NCBI GenBank assembly: GCA_018650445.1
Contig: JABIFX010000208.1
Span: 124,001-188,000 of the forward strand
DNA: 64,000 bases
Direction: 5' to 3'
Origin: Fidelibacterota bacterium
GTDB lineage: Bacteria; Fidelibacterota; UBA8477; JABMPR01
In this document: positions 26,099 to 35,217 of the stretch, piece by piece
Layout: every line of letters begins with the position of its first letter
Position numbering within the stretch: position 1 is the stretch's first letter
The notes under the pieces: generated by a model
Told to the model about the DNA's origin: nothing
What the model saw: the letters and a program-made list of their open reading frames with translations, nothing else
The model's database searches: none
Made by a program: the position numbers and the translations under genes

Positions 26099-27232
26099 AT
26101 GCGCAAAAAAGTTGTCGTATTAGGTGCAGGCATGGTTGGACGGGCCATGGCTATAGATTTGAGTCAGCAAAATGATGTCCTTTCAGTTGATCGAGACCAA
26201 CAGGCGCTTGCCCTGCTGGGAAACCATTCAAATTTAACAACAACCCAAGCTGATCTGGGAGACGCTTCCGCCGTTACCCATGTGATAGCTGATGCGGATA
26301 TCGTTGTTGGAGCTGTCCCCGGATTTATGGGCTTCAGAACCCTTGAAACTGTTATCAGAGCAGGTAAGAACATTGTTGATATTTCCTTTTTCTCAGAGGA
26401 TCCTTTTGAATTGGATGCTCTGGCAAAAGCTAAAGGCGTGATTGCTGTAATGGATGCTGGGGTAGCGCCTGGCATGAGCAATATTATTTTAGGCTCCTAC
26501 CATAAAGAGATGAACGTCAGGGATTACACCTGTTATGTAGGTGGATTACCAAGGGAGCGAAGCTGGCCCTACGAATACAAGGCGCCTTTTTCACCCATTG
26601 ATGTTATTGCAGAATACACCAGACCTTCCCGTATCGTTGAAAATGGTGAGTTGGTTGAAAGAGTGGCTCTATCTGAACCTGAGCTGATTGATTTCCCGGG
26701 CGTGGGAACACTGGAAGCCTTCAACACCGATGGCTTGAGAAGTTTGGTGCGGACCATGAAAATTCCCAATATGATTGAAAAGACCCTGCGTTATCCAGGA
26801 CACATCGCACTCATGCGCGTACTCCGTGAAACCGGATTTTTTGGGGAGAAGCATATGCAAATTGGTGATCAAAGTATCCGACCGCTCGATTTAACAACGG
26901 CACTACTTTTTCCAAAATGGAAGCTTGGAGAAGAGGAAGAGGAATTCACCATCATGAATGTCATTGTTGAGGGTCTGGATAATGGCAAGGCATTCAGGCA
27001 TAAATACGAATTACTAGATCGCTATGATCCCGCGACCAAAACATCATCCATGGCCAGAACCACAGGGTATACCTGTACGGCTGTCACCCAGCTTGTCTTG
27101 GATGGCCAATATGACCGGGTTGGGATTAGTCCACCTGAGTTTGTTGGTGAAACATCGGGCTGTTTGGAGACCGTTTTTAATTATCTCAAAGATAGAGGCG
27201 TCGTCTATAAGAAAAATTCACAAGAGGGTTAA
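26099..27232 (+). CDS. Saccharopine dehydrogenase-family oxidoreductase
   Basis: A 377-residue NAD(P)-dependent enzyme. The N-terminal Rossmann motif VVVLGAGMVGRAMA is followed by a saccharopine-dehydrogenase catalytic domain containing VAPGMSNIILG and YTCYVGGLPRE. The closest functional types are lysine 6-dehydrogenase and related amino-acid dehydrogenases. I start at the ATG at 26099 (AGGA 8 nt upstream) and not at an in-frame GTG 39 nt earlier, because the Rossmann strand then begins at residue 4. It is followed 8 nt later by an amino-acid permease, supporting an amino-acid catabolic role; lysine is the likely substrate but not proven. Confidence 0.85.
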   Translation: MRKKVVVLGAGMVGRAMAIDLSQQNDVLSVDRDQQALALLGNHSNLTTTQADLGDASAVTHVIADADIVVGAVPGFMGFRTLETVIRAGKNIVDISFFSEDPFELDALAKAKGVIAVMDAGVAPGMSNIILGSYHKEMNVRDYTCYVGGLPRERSWPYEYKAPFSPIDVIAEYTRPSRIVENGELVERVALSEPELIDFPGVGTLEAFNTDGLRSLVRTMKIPNMIEKTLRYPGHIALMRVLRETGFFGEKHMQIGDQSIRPLDLTTALLFPKWKLGEEEEEFTIMNVIVEGLDNGKAFRHKYELLDRYDPATKTSSMARTTGYTCTAVTQLVLDGQYDRVGISPPEFVGETSGCLETVFNYLKDRGVVYKKNSQEG

Positions 27233-27240
27233 GCATCAGT

Positions 27241-28662
27241 TTGAAACTGTCTAAAACCACAAAAGGACTTTCTCTCTGGACACTGGTCATGTTGATCTTT
27301 GTCCCGACCTTTGGTTTTAATAACATCACAACCAATGGCGTCGCCCTTGGACCAGCAGCTATCCCTTCCTGGGTAATAGTCTGTATATTTTATTTTTTAC
27401 CTCTTACAGCCATCATTGCCGAACTGGCCTCGGTTAACGAAAATAAGCGTGGTGGAATTTACAGTTGGATTGCGTTCAGTCTGGGCCATCGTTGGGCCTT
27501 TTTTGGTACCTGGTCATATTTTATTTCGAATTTATTCTATCTACAGTTTGTCTTTGCCCGCATCCCTGTCATGGCCTCATGGGCCCTGTTTGGAGAAAAT
27601 CGTTTTACAGATGCCAATGTGAGCCTGCTTCCTTACTATTCCATCTTATTGTGTCTCATACTGACCTGGATCGCCAGTTGGGGAGTCAAATCGTTTTCCA
27701 AATTGAGCAATCTGGGTGGAAAGTTGACCCTTACCGTGACGGGTGGCTTTATTGTTTTTGCTTTTCTGGCCTATTTAAAAGGTACACCCTCAGCAACAGA
27801 GTTTTCCATGGAAAGCATGATGCCGGATTTTTCAACCAGCTACTTTGCCACCTTCTCCTGGTTGCTCCTGGCGGTTTCTGGAGCCGAAGTAGCAGGTACC
27901 TACATTGATAAGGTTGATAATCCCGTGCGAAATTTCCCCAGGGGCGTTATCATGGCGACCATGCTGGTGGGTGGGGCTTATATCCTGGGATCCTTTGCGG
28001 TGAGCCTGGTGGCTTCTCCAGCAGAATTGTCTGAAGCCGGCTTAAAAGACGCTATTTTTGTGGTCCACAAACTGCTGGCTGAGAGCTTGGGTATCAATGG
28101 AGAGCTGGTGGTACGTTTGTTCGCGATGATTTTCCTGGTAACCTCTGTGGCGGCTTATGTCGTCTGGATAGAATCGCCTTTGCGAGCCATGTTTTCAGAG
28201 GTTCCGGAAGGAACATTCCCGGAGATATTAACCCGAAAAAACACTGATGGTGGGCTGAGTCATGCCCTATGGATCCAGGCAGGTGTGGTGATTGTTCTCA
28301 TCGCAATCCCCTTGATCGGTTTAGAATCTATAGATGCCTTTTTCCGGCTGATTACCGACTTGACTGCTCTGAGCCTGGTGATTCCATATATGATTTTGGC
28401 AGCGGCATATCTGGTTTTTAGAATGAACAATAATCCTGGCCCCTTTACCATGATGCGCTCGAATAAACTGGCTCATTCAGTAGCCATTGGTACGCTAATA
28501 ATCAGTGTTGCCGCATTTTTCGGAGCAGGTATAGACTATTATGTGGATGCTGAAACGGGCTGGCAAGCCGCAAAAGCCATACTGATGACCTATGGCGGTC
28601 CCATATTCCTCATTGCACTTGGATATGGACTCACCCATTTTCACAAGCAATCCACTAACTAG
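27241..28662 (+). CDS. APC-superfamily amino acid transporter
   Basis: A 473-residue permease with about 12 transmembrane helices. The first helix has the APC-type unwound region (FGFNNITTNG) and the sequence ASVNENKRGGIYSWI matches the consensus after TM2. It resembles the glutamate/GABA antiporter-like branch (GadC/YjeM type). It starts at TTG (27241) with GAGGG upstream, 8 nt after the dehydrogenase stop, so the two genes form an uptake-plus-oxidation unit. The transported amino acid cannot be read from the sequence. Confidence 0.88.
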   Translation: MKLSKTTKGLSLWTLVMLIFVPTFGFNNITTNGVALGPAAIPSWVIVCIFYFLPLTAIIAELASVNENKRGGIYSWIAFSLGHRWAFFGTWSYFISNLFYLQFVFARIPVMASWALFGENRFTDANVSLLPYYSILLCLILTWIASWGVKSFSKLSNLGGKLTLTVTGGFIVFAFLAYLKGTPSATEFSMESMMPDFSTSYFATFSWLLLAVSGAEVAGTYIDKVDNPVRNFPRGVIMATMLVGGAYILGSFAVSLVASPAELSEAGLKDAIFVVHKLLAESLGINGELVVRLFAMIFLVTSVAAYVVWIESPLRAMFSEVPEGTFPEILTRKNTDGGLSHALWIQAGVVIVLIAIPLIGLESIDAFFRLITDLTALSLVIPYMILAAAYLVFRMNNNPGPFTMMRSNKLAHSVAIGTLIISVAAFFGAGIDYYVDAETGWQAAKAILMTYGGPIFLIALGYGLTHFHKQSTN

Positions 28663-28704
28663 AGCGGCACAATAATTCAGGGGGAATCTGATGAAGGAGT
28701 TTGT

Positions 28705-29649
28705 ATGAAAAACATGGTATTTGGAACCGGTCCCCTGGCTTGGTGGGTCATGCAGACCTTGCTGGAAAAAGGTGACACTGTTGCTCTGGCCAGTCGCAGT
28801 GGCAAAATTAATAAAGCCTTACCAGACAAAGTTAAAATTCATGCCTGCGATGCTACCGAACCTGATGAAGTGGCCAAAGTCTGTAAGGACATGGATGCAG
28901 TCTATTTTTGTGCCATGCCACCCTATACCAATTGGCCCGACCTTTTTCCACCTCTGGCAATTGGCTTTCTCAAAGGGGTTGCCAGAACAGAGGCAAAGGT
29001 GATTTTTGGTGACAATCTATATTTATATGGATCTACACAGGGAACACGCATTAGCGAAATAGTGGCCCATGATGCAACGGGTCACAAAGGTCGCACCAGG
29101 GAGTTTGTAGCACGTCAGTTTATGGCTGCTCATGAGCGGGAGGATAATCTGGTTACCATCGGACGGGCTGCCGATTTCTACGGCCCTCACACGTTGAATG
29201 CCGTTCTGGGTGAGATGTTTTTTAAGCCAGCTTTTGCAAGCAAAACTGCCAATCTCCTGGGAGATATTGACCTGCCACACACCTTCAGCTATATCAAGGA
29301 TTTTGCAAAAGGACTGGTAACTCTAGGCAGTAATGATTCAGCTTTTGGCGAAGCCTGGCACACACCAAATGCCCCTACAGTTTCTACCCGGGACATGCTC
29401 AAACTGGTTGAAGCAGAACTGGATGAAAAAGTCAAGATTCGCGTAGCCGGTAATACGATGATCTCCATACTTGGATTTTTCAGCCCCATGATCAAAGAAA
29501 CCAAAGAAATGATGTATACCTGGGAAGAGGCTTATGTCGTTGACCACTCAAAATTTGAAGCTGCTTTTGGAGCTGAGGTTACCAGTCACGAGGTGGCCAT
29601 CAAAGAAACTGTAGCTTGGTTTAAAGATTATTTGGAAGTCAAAAAGTGA
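28705..29649 (+). CDS. NAD-dependent epimerase/dehydratase-like protein
   Basis: A 314-residue extended-SDR protein with an N-terminal dinucleotide-binding element (VFGTGPLAWWVMQ, a variant of GxxGxxG) and a YGPHTLN segment typical of epimerase-like members. The usual YxxxK catalytic tetrad is not evident, so it may act as a reductase of unknown substrate or a regulator. GAAGGAG lies upstream of the ATG. It overlaps the next gene by 4 nt. Confidence 0.8.
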   Translation: MKNMVFGTGPLAWWVMQTLLEKGDTVALASRSGKINKALPDKVKIHACDATEPDEVAKVCKDMDAVYFCAMPPYTNWPDLFPPLAIGFLKGVARTEAKVIFGDNLYLYGSTQGTRISEIVAHDATGHKGRTREFVARQFMAAHEREDNLVTIGRAADFYGPHTLNAVLGEMFFKPAFASKTANLLGDIDLPHTFSYIKDFAKGLVTLGSNDSAFGEAWHTPNAPTVSTRDMLKLVEAELDEKVKIRVAGNTMISILGFFSPMIKETKEMMYTWEEAYVVDHSKFEAAFGAEVTSHEVAIKETVAWFKDYLEVKK

Positions 29650-30059
29650 AAAAGCTGAGCCAGGATCAAATCCTGAAATTTCTCCTTTATGCCGGGGCTC
29701 TATATTTTTTGGGGGTGGCAATAGCCCACGCACTTGGAAGCAAAATTCCAGGTCTTTTTGTTTATTATAACGTACCCTCCTATCCATACCAGGATCGGAT
29801 TATTTCATTTCTAACTTTTGGGTGGGCAGGGCTCTTTTTTCTGACTGCCAGGAAAATGGAGCCAGACCTCATCAAACTCATTCTGATTATTGGTTTGGTT
29901 GCAGTCATCGCCTTGGTTGTAAACACCAACATCACAGATTTCAAACAACTGGATCCTTCCATTAGTAGCTCTGATTTCAACTGGAATATCGGTGTCCTGA
30001 TTTTTTACTGGCTGGGTCTGGTGATGCATTCCCGGCAGCACTTTATCAAAAATAAATAA
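29646..30059 (+). CDS. Small four-helix membrane protein
   Basis: A 137-residue protein with four predicted transmembrane segments (about 10-30, 50-66, 75-93 and 112-128). It starts at GTG overlapping the stop of the epimerase-like gene by 4 nt, so it is co-translated with it. I recognise no family motif. Function unknown. Confidence 0.75.
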   Translation: MKKLSQDQILKFLLYAGALYFLGVAIAHALGSKIPGLFVYYNVPSYPYQDRIISFLTFGWAGLFFLTARKMEPDLIKLILIIGLVAVIALVVNTNITDFKQLDPSISSSDFNWNIGVLIFYWLGLVMHSRQHFIKNK

Positions 30060-30116
30060 TGGTTTCAAGTTGACAGGCCACTTACTCTGGATATCGATGA
30101 TTTCGGTGAACTCACA

Positions 30117-30629
30117 ATGAAAATAAGACGTAGCGCCCGTACTATACTTGTAACCCTGTTGATTTTGTCTGTATTTACATTTATAACTGTATGGCATAAT
30201 AAAGCACCTGGAACTCTCTCGGAGCAGGACAAACAGGCATTAATCAAAGATCTCGCACAGAAAAACCCCGGGTTGTCACTCTTTTTGGAAAACATGATGC
30301 AGGGGAACGATATCACCAGCTTTTATGCTGTGGGAAAATCCTCCACGCACCCCTGGCCTGAGAGCATATCCAGGGCTTCCTATTCTGACCCCCTGGCCCG
30401 ACAAGCTCAGTCCTCCGGAACGGAGATTCTCATCAGATATCGCAGCTCTGAGGATTTTCTGTTTATCCTCCAGGAGGCAGAAAAGCGTACACCAGGAACT
30501 CTGGCTGCCTTGAATTATGATGACTATCAAGCGATTCCAGAACCAGCCCTGACGATCTCTTTTCGTTTACTTGTTTCACTGCTTGTCGGTGTTTCCGGAT
30601 TAATTCTCATCAGGTATTTTAATAGGTAG
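30117..30629 (+). CDS. Hypothetical protein with N- and C-terminal membrane helices
   Basis: A 170-residue protein with a hydrophobic helix at ~8-26 and another at ~147-167. About 120 mostly polar residues lie between them, probably outside the cytoplasm. No motif was recognised. A GGTGA precedes the ATG. It may be read with the preceding two genes (58-nt gap). I see no gene in the 188 nt that follow. Confidence 0.65.
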   Translation: MKIRRSARTILVTLLILSVFTFITVWHNKAPGTLSEQDKQALIKDLAQKNPGLSLFLENMMQGNDITSFYAVGKSSTHPWPESISRASYSDPLARQAQSSGTEILIRYRSSEDFLFILQEAEKRTPGTLAALNYDDYQAIPEPALTISFRLLVSLLVGVSGLILIRYFNR

Positions 30630-30817
30630 TTCTAAATATCCATTTAGGCTTGTCAGTAAACACAAGGAGCTCTTCTTGTGGCCTGGATGTTGTTATGAAA
30701 ACGCAAGAAAACTTCATATCAAAGGGTAGCGAAAATGACATAATAAATGTATGTTGGATGCTCAAATGAGTAGCAATAAACATCTAGTAAATATCAAACA
30801 TAAATGAAGGTGTTCAC

Positions 30818-32737
30818 ATGAAACGTAATCAGATTTTTGTTCTGTTAATTCTCGCTGTTTCCCTTGTGTTTTGGTCATGTGGTGGTGGCGATAAACAAGC
30901 GGCAGAGACTGCAGGAAATGACAACAGTGCCAGCGTAAAAGATATGGCCACACTTGCTGAAGCAGGTGGTTATGGATTTGAAAAACTGGCAGATGAATTA
31001 GGCTACTCTACTTATGAAATGAAACCCGAAGAACAAATTTTCTTTGGTGATCCTCGTGCCAAAAAAGGCGGACTCTTTCGTCATATCACCACGCGCTTCC
31101 CTGCAACCATGCGCACAGAAGGTCAAAACGCCAATTATGTTGAAAACAGCACGATTGCTGGTCTCTGTTACGAAAGTTTGGTCGGCACACACCCCTTAAC
31201 CCTCGAGTTTATCCCTGCTCTGGCAACACACTGGAAGATCTCAGATGACAAAATGAAATTCTGGTTTCGCATCAATCCAGATGCACGCTGGTCAGATGGT
31301 CGTGAGGTTATTGCTGAAGATATTGTGGCTACCTGGGATCTTCATATGGACGAAACGATTTTGTCACCTTCTGACCAGTTGGTCTTCGGGAAATTTGAAC
31401 GTCCAGTTGTGGAAGGGAAATATATTGTTTCTGTTGTGGCGAAAGAATTAAGCTGGAGAAATTTTCTCTATTTTGGTGGCATGTCCATTCTTCCTTCATA
31501 TTATCTGAATCAGGTAGACGGTACAGAGTATCTTAAAGAATACCAATTTAAAATGTTACCCGGTACTGGACCTTATGAGATCAAGGAAAAAGATATTATT
31601 AATCAGGAATCCTTTACTCTAACACGTCGTACTGACTATTGGGGCATGGAAGATCCCGCCAATAAATACACCTCCAACTTTGACAAAATAAAGTTCATTG
31701 TTGTTAAGGATAACAATCCACTCATATTTGAAAAATTTAAAAAGGGTGAAGCTGATTTTTACACGGTGGCAGCTGCACGTGAATGGATTGAAGAAACTGA
31801 TTTTGAATCCATTCAAAAAGGTTGGATTCAGAAACATAAAATTTATTCAGAAAGACCAACGGGAACCTCAGGTTACGCGTTTAATATGCGTAAATGGCCC
31901 TTTGATGATAAGCGGGTTCGCATGGCGTTTACCTATCTCTACAATCGTGAAAAGATGAATGAAGAGATGTATTACAGTGAATACTCTATGATGAACTCAA
32001 TGTATTCAGGTTCCGTTTATGAAAATCCCAATAACGAAAAAGTAGTTTATTCCCCGGAAAAGGCTGTCGAGTTATTGAAAGCGGCCGGATATACTTCCCG
32101 CAACGACGAGGGTTGGTTGGTTCATGAAGATGGTCGGATTCTACGCTTTGAGATCGCCATCATGAAGGGTGTGGATTACATGGTTACTCCCGTCCAGCAG
32201 ATGATGAAAGAGTATGGCATCGATATGCAGATCAAATACATCGATGGCAATGCCAATTGGAAAAATCTCATGGAACGTAATTTCACACTTTTCATGCAGA
32301 ACTGGACAGGTCTGGTATTTCCAAACCCAGAAACGTCACTGCATTCTTCCCTGGCTGACCAGAACAACAATAACAACATTGGTGGGTTTAAAAACGCTCG
32401 GGTTGACGAATTGCTTGAAGAATATGATGTCACCTTTGACCAGGCTCGTCGTGTAGAAATCATTCGCGAAATTGATGGGATATACTCTGGTATACATCCA
32501 GCTGCCTGGGGTATCGCCAGAAACTATCAGCGCGTGCTCTTCTGGGATAAATTCGGTTATCCAGAATATATGGTTGGTCGTTATACAGGCGATTATCGCA
32601 CGGTATTCACACACTGGTGGTTTGAAGATGATAAAGGAAAAGCACTTGAAGAGGCGATGGCCAACGGAAGTGACTTATCCAAGGGTGAGATTGATGTCAT
32701 GTACTGGCCTGAGTATTTAAAAGCTAACGCAAATTAA
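30818..32737 (+). CDS. Peptide ABC transporter substrate-binding lipoprotein (YejA-like)
   Basis: A 639-residue family-5 solute-binding protein. The signal peptide ends at a lipobox (LVFWSC, Cys at residue 21), so it is anchored as a lipoprotein. Family landmarks are a FIPALATHWKIS..K..F.IN segment, then WSDGREVIAEDIVATW, GTGPYEI and the TDYWGMEDPANKYTSNFDKI region resembling YejA. It should capture peptides in the periplasm and deliver them to the permeases downstream. A REP-like repeat lies in the 132-nt gap before the permease gene. Confidence 0.92.
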   Translation: MKRNQIFVLLILAVSLVFWSCGGGDKQAAETAGNDNSASVKDMATLAEAGGYGFEKLADELGYSTYEMKPEEQIFFGDPRAKKGGLFRHITTRFPATMRTEGQNANYVENSTIAGLCYESLVGTHPLTLEFIPALATHWKISDDKMKFWFRINPDARWSDGREVIAEDIVATWDLHMDETILSPSDQLVFGKFERPVVEGKYIVSVVAKELSWRNFLYFGGMSILPSYYLNQVDGTEYLKEYQFKMLPGTGPYEIKEKDIINQESFTLTRRTDYWGMEDPANKYTSNFDKIKFIVVKDNNPLIFEKFKKGEADFYTVAAAREWIEETDFESIQKGWIQKHKIYSERPTGTSGYAFNMRKWPFDDKRVRMAFTYLYNREKMNEEMYYSEYSMMNSMYSGSVYENPNNEKVVYSPEKAVELLKAAGYTSRNDEGWLVHEDGRILRFEIAIMKGVDYMVTPVQQMMKEYGIDMQIKYIDGNANWKNLMERNFTLFMQNWTGLVFPNPETSLHSSLADQNNNNNIGGFKNARVDELLEEYDVTFDQARRVEIIREIDGIYSGIHPAAWGIARNYQRVLFWDKFGYPEYMVGRYTGDYRTVFTHWWFEDDKGKALEEAMANGSDLSKGEIDVMYWPEYLKANAN

Positions 32738-32754
32738 TATAAAAATAACTAACT

Positions 32755-32835
32755 GTCATCGCGACCCCGTCATTGCTGACGGGGGTGGCGATCTCGGATG
32801 TGAGATTGCTACACCGCTTACCTCCTCGCTATGAC
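32755..32835. repeat. REP/MITE-like palindromic element
   Basis: An 81-nt element bounded by near-perfect inverted ends GTCATCGCGA / TCGCTATGAC (one mismatch). Inside are two stem-loops: CCCCGTC-attgct-GACGGGG, and GCGATCTC paired with GAGATTGC (one G-U). The end sequences resemble the widely dispersed GTCATTGCGA...CTCGCAATGAC palindromic repeats of many bacterial genomes. It is the only copy in the window. Its place between the binding-protein gene and the permeases suits a transcript-stabilising or attenuating role. Confidence 0.8.
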
Positions 32836-32869
32836 CTAATTTGATCCATATGTATCGGTTACTTATCTC

Positions 32870-34147
32870 ATGACGACATACTTTATACGCCGTATTTTAC
32901 TGATGATCCCCACCTTTCTGGGGTCAACCATACTCATCTTTGTCATCCTGCAGATGGCACCTGGTGGCCCCCTGGAGCGGACTATCCAGCAATTGCAGGC
33001 AGGCGCCATGCAACAAGGAGAATCTGTAGGAAGCGTGGGTGATATTATGAGTGGTGGGAGTTCCGTGCTCCCTGAGTCTGCACTTCGAGAATTAAGACGT
33101 TTCTATGGATTTGACAAACCGGTTTATCAGAGATATCTGATCTGGCTGGGTGTCTGGCCCCGTGAGATCAAACATCGTGAAGTAAAATTTAGCGGGGATG
33201 TAAAAGAAGTGAGTAAAAACGTCGGCCGTGGGACCTATATGACTCTGCGTCTTGAAGGAGAGCAGGTCGGTGTTTATGATAAGGCCGGAATTACCAGTGA
33301 TATATGGAAAGGGGCTATAGACAAAGAAGCCTCCAAAGATGACAACGTGGTCGCCACCATCTTTCAAACAGAGTTCTCAGGTATTCTCACAGGAAACCTG
33401 GGTACATCCTATACCTATGATCAACCTGTTTCTGAAGTAATGGCCCCTCGCTTTAAAGTTTCCATGTTTTTTGGGCTTACCGGATTATTCTTGTCCTATA
33501 TAGTCTGTATTCCGCTGGGAATTCGGAAGGCCCTCAATCATGGGTCAGCCTTTGATTTTCTTTCCAGCGTGGTTGTTTTTGCAGCCTATTCCATTCCAGG
33601 ATATGCTTTGGGTATGGTTTTGCTGGTATTATTGGGTGGAGGCTCGTTCTGGGATATTTTTCCCCTGGGAGGATTTCGATCACCGACAGAAATTTGGGAG
33701 ACTTTGTCACTCTGGGGGAAGATAAAAGATCAACTCTGGCATATGGTCTTACCTATTATCGCCTGGTCAATCAGTAGTTTTGCTGGTTTGACCATTCTTA
33801 TGAAAAACAGTCTCCTCGAGAATATTTCACAGGATTATATCCGTACAGCTTTTGCCAAAGGGCTACAGGAAAAAAGGGTGATTTGGGTTCACGCTATTCG
33901 TAACTCGATCATTCCAATAGCCTCTGGTATCGGTGGAGTTATTGGAGTGGTTATCGCCGGATCCTACCTCATCGAAAAAGTCTTCAATATTGATGGTTTT
34001 GGAAAAATGGGATTCCAGGCCATTCTTGATCGAGATTACCCCATCACTCTGGGCTTTTTGGTGATTGTGGTGGTGATCCGACTTGTGTCCAATATCCTGT
34101 CTGATATTGCACTGGCAACCGTTGACCCAAGAATCAGATTTAAATAG
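32870..34147 (+). CDS. yejB: Peptide ABC transporter permease (YejB-like) with periplasmic insertion
   Basis: A 425-residue membrane protein of the DppB/OppB permease class. The N-terminal helix (8-29) ends in QMAPGGPLERTIQQ as in YejB. The LRRFYGFDKPVYQRYL and LTGNLGTSYTYDQPV elements are conserved but separated by ~73 extra residues (98-170) rich in charged beta-prone sequence. Five more helices follow from ~185, with the EAA-type loop (AFAKGLQEKRVIWVHAIRNS). E. coli YejB is ~364 residues, so the extra length is the insertion. No clear ribosome-binding site precedes the ATG. Confidence 0.9.
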   Translation: MTTYFIRRILLMIPTFLGSTILIFVILQMAPGGPLERTIQQLQAGAMQQGESVGSVGDIMSGGSSVLPESALRELRRFYGFDKPVYQRYLIWLGVWPREIKHREVKFSGDVKEVSKNVGRGTYMTLRLEGEQVGVYDKAGITSDIWKGAIDKEASKDDNVVATIFQTEFSGILTGNLGTSYTYDQPVSEVMAPRFKVSMFFGLTGLFLSYIVCIPLGIRKALNHGSAFDFLSSVVVFAAYSIPGYALGMVLLVLLGGGSFWDIFPLGGFRSPTEIWETLSLWGKIKDQLWHMVLPIIAWSISSFAGLTILMKNSLLENISQDYIRTAFAKGLQEKRVIWVHAIRNSIIPIASGIGGVIGVVIAGSYLIEKVFNIDGFGKMGFQAILDRDYPITLGFLVIVVVIRLVSNILSDIALATVDPRIRFK

Positions 34148-34149
34148 AG

Positions 34150-35217
34150 ATGGAAAGTAAGAAAATGCCTGAACAACAAGAAATATCCCTTTCCATTCTA
34201 AAGAAGCGTTGGCTTAAATTCAAAACCTTGAAAAGGGGATACTATTCATTCGTCCTCTTGGTTATCCTGTATATCCTATCGTGGTTTTTACCCCTGCTTG
34301 TTAATAATCGCGCCCTGGTACTCAGCTATGAGGACGAGATGTATTTTCCAATTATCTCAGGATACTATGCTGGTTCAGAATTTGGGCAAGACGTCCCCGG
34401 TGAGACCATTTATAGAGAACTCCAGGCTACATGGGAATCTGAAAACAGTGAAAACTGGGTAATTATGCCCATCTATCCATACAGCCCATTCGAAGACATA
34501 ACGGTTGCTGGAAATAAAATGTATGACCCCCCTTCCAATACACATTGGCTGGGTACTGACAACACAGGACGAGATGTCTTTGCCAGGCTATGTTATGCCT
34601 TCAACATCTCCATCTCATTTGCCCTGGTTCTCACCATCCTGAACTACATCATCGGTGTAATTATTGGCGGGAGTATGGGCTACTTTGGCGGGAGGTTTGA
34701 CCTCTTCTTTCAACGAATAATCGAAATCTGGTCCAGTCTGCCCATGTTGTTTGTAATCATTATTATCAGCTCCATCATTCGTCCTTCCTTCTTCTTGTTG
34801 ATTTTCATCTACACCATCGTCAACTGGATTGGCATGACCTATCTCATGCGGGCAGAATTTTACCGCGAAAAATCCAAGGATTATGTTGCGGCAGCCCTGT
34901 CCATGGGACAGACAAACTTCAAAGTGATGTTTAAGCACATTCTTCCCAATGCCATGGTACCGATCATCACCTTTTTCCCTTTTGCTATTGTTGGTGGAAT
35001 CTCAGCATTGGTGAGTCTTGACTATCTCGGGTTTGGAATGCCACCACCGACGCCCAGCTGGGGCCAGATGTTAGATGTTGGCCTTCAAAACATTACTAAA
35101 GCCTGGATGGTCTTTGCCCCAATTTCGGCTCTCTTTTCAACATTGATAATGGTTGTCTTTATCGGGGAGGCTGTACGCGAAGCTTTTGACCCCAAAGTAT
35201 ATTCGAGGTTACGATGA
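34150..35217 (+). CDS. yejE: Peptide ABC transporter permease (YejE-like)
   Basis: A 355-residue partner permease. After the first helix (~30-48) comes the YejE-type periplasmic stretch (YEDEMYFPIISGYY..., FGQDVPGETIYRE, and YPYSPFEDITV). Then HWLGTDNTGRDVFARL leads into five helices with the EAA loop (AALSMGQTNFKVMFKHILPN). It starts 2 nt after the YejB-like stop and overlaps the next ATPase gene by 4 nt. It forms the second half of the translocation channel. Confidence 0.92.
   Translation: MESKKMPEQQEISLSILKKRWLKFKTLKRGYYSFVLLVILYILSWFLPLLVNNRALVLSYEDEMYFPIISGYYAGSEFGQDVPGETIYRELQATWESENSENWVIMPIYPYSPFEDITVAGNKMYDPPSNTHWLGTDNTGRDVFARLCYAFNISISFALVLTILNYIIGVIIGGSMGYFGGRFDLFFQRIIEIWSSLPMLFVIIIISSIIRPSFFLLIFIYTIVNWIGMTYLMRAEFYREKSKDYVAAALSMGQTNFKVMFKHILPNAMVPIITFFPFAIVGGISALVSLDYLGFGMPPPTPSWGQMLDVGLQNITKAWMVFAPISALFSTLIMVVFIGEAVREAFDPKVYSRLR

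Noticed and set aside
30661-30680. Stem CACAAG/CTTGTG after the two-helix hypothetical protein
   Set aside because: Only 6 bp and no T run, so not supported as a terminator.
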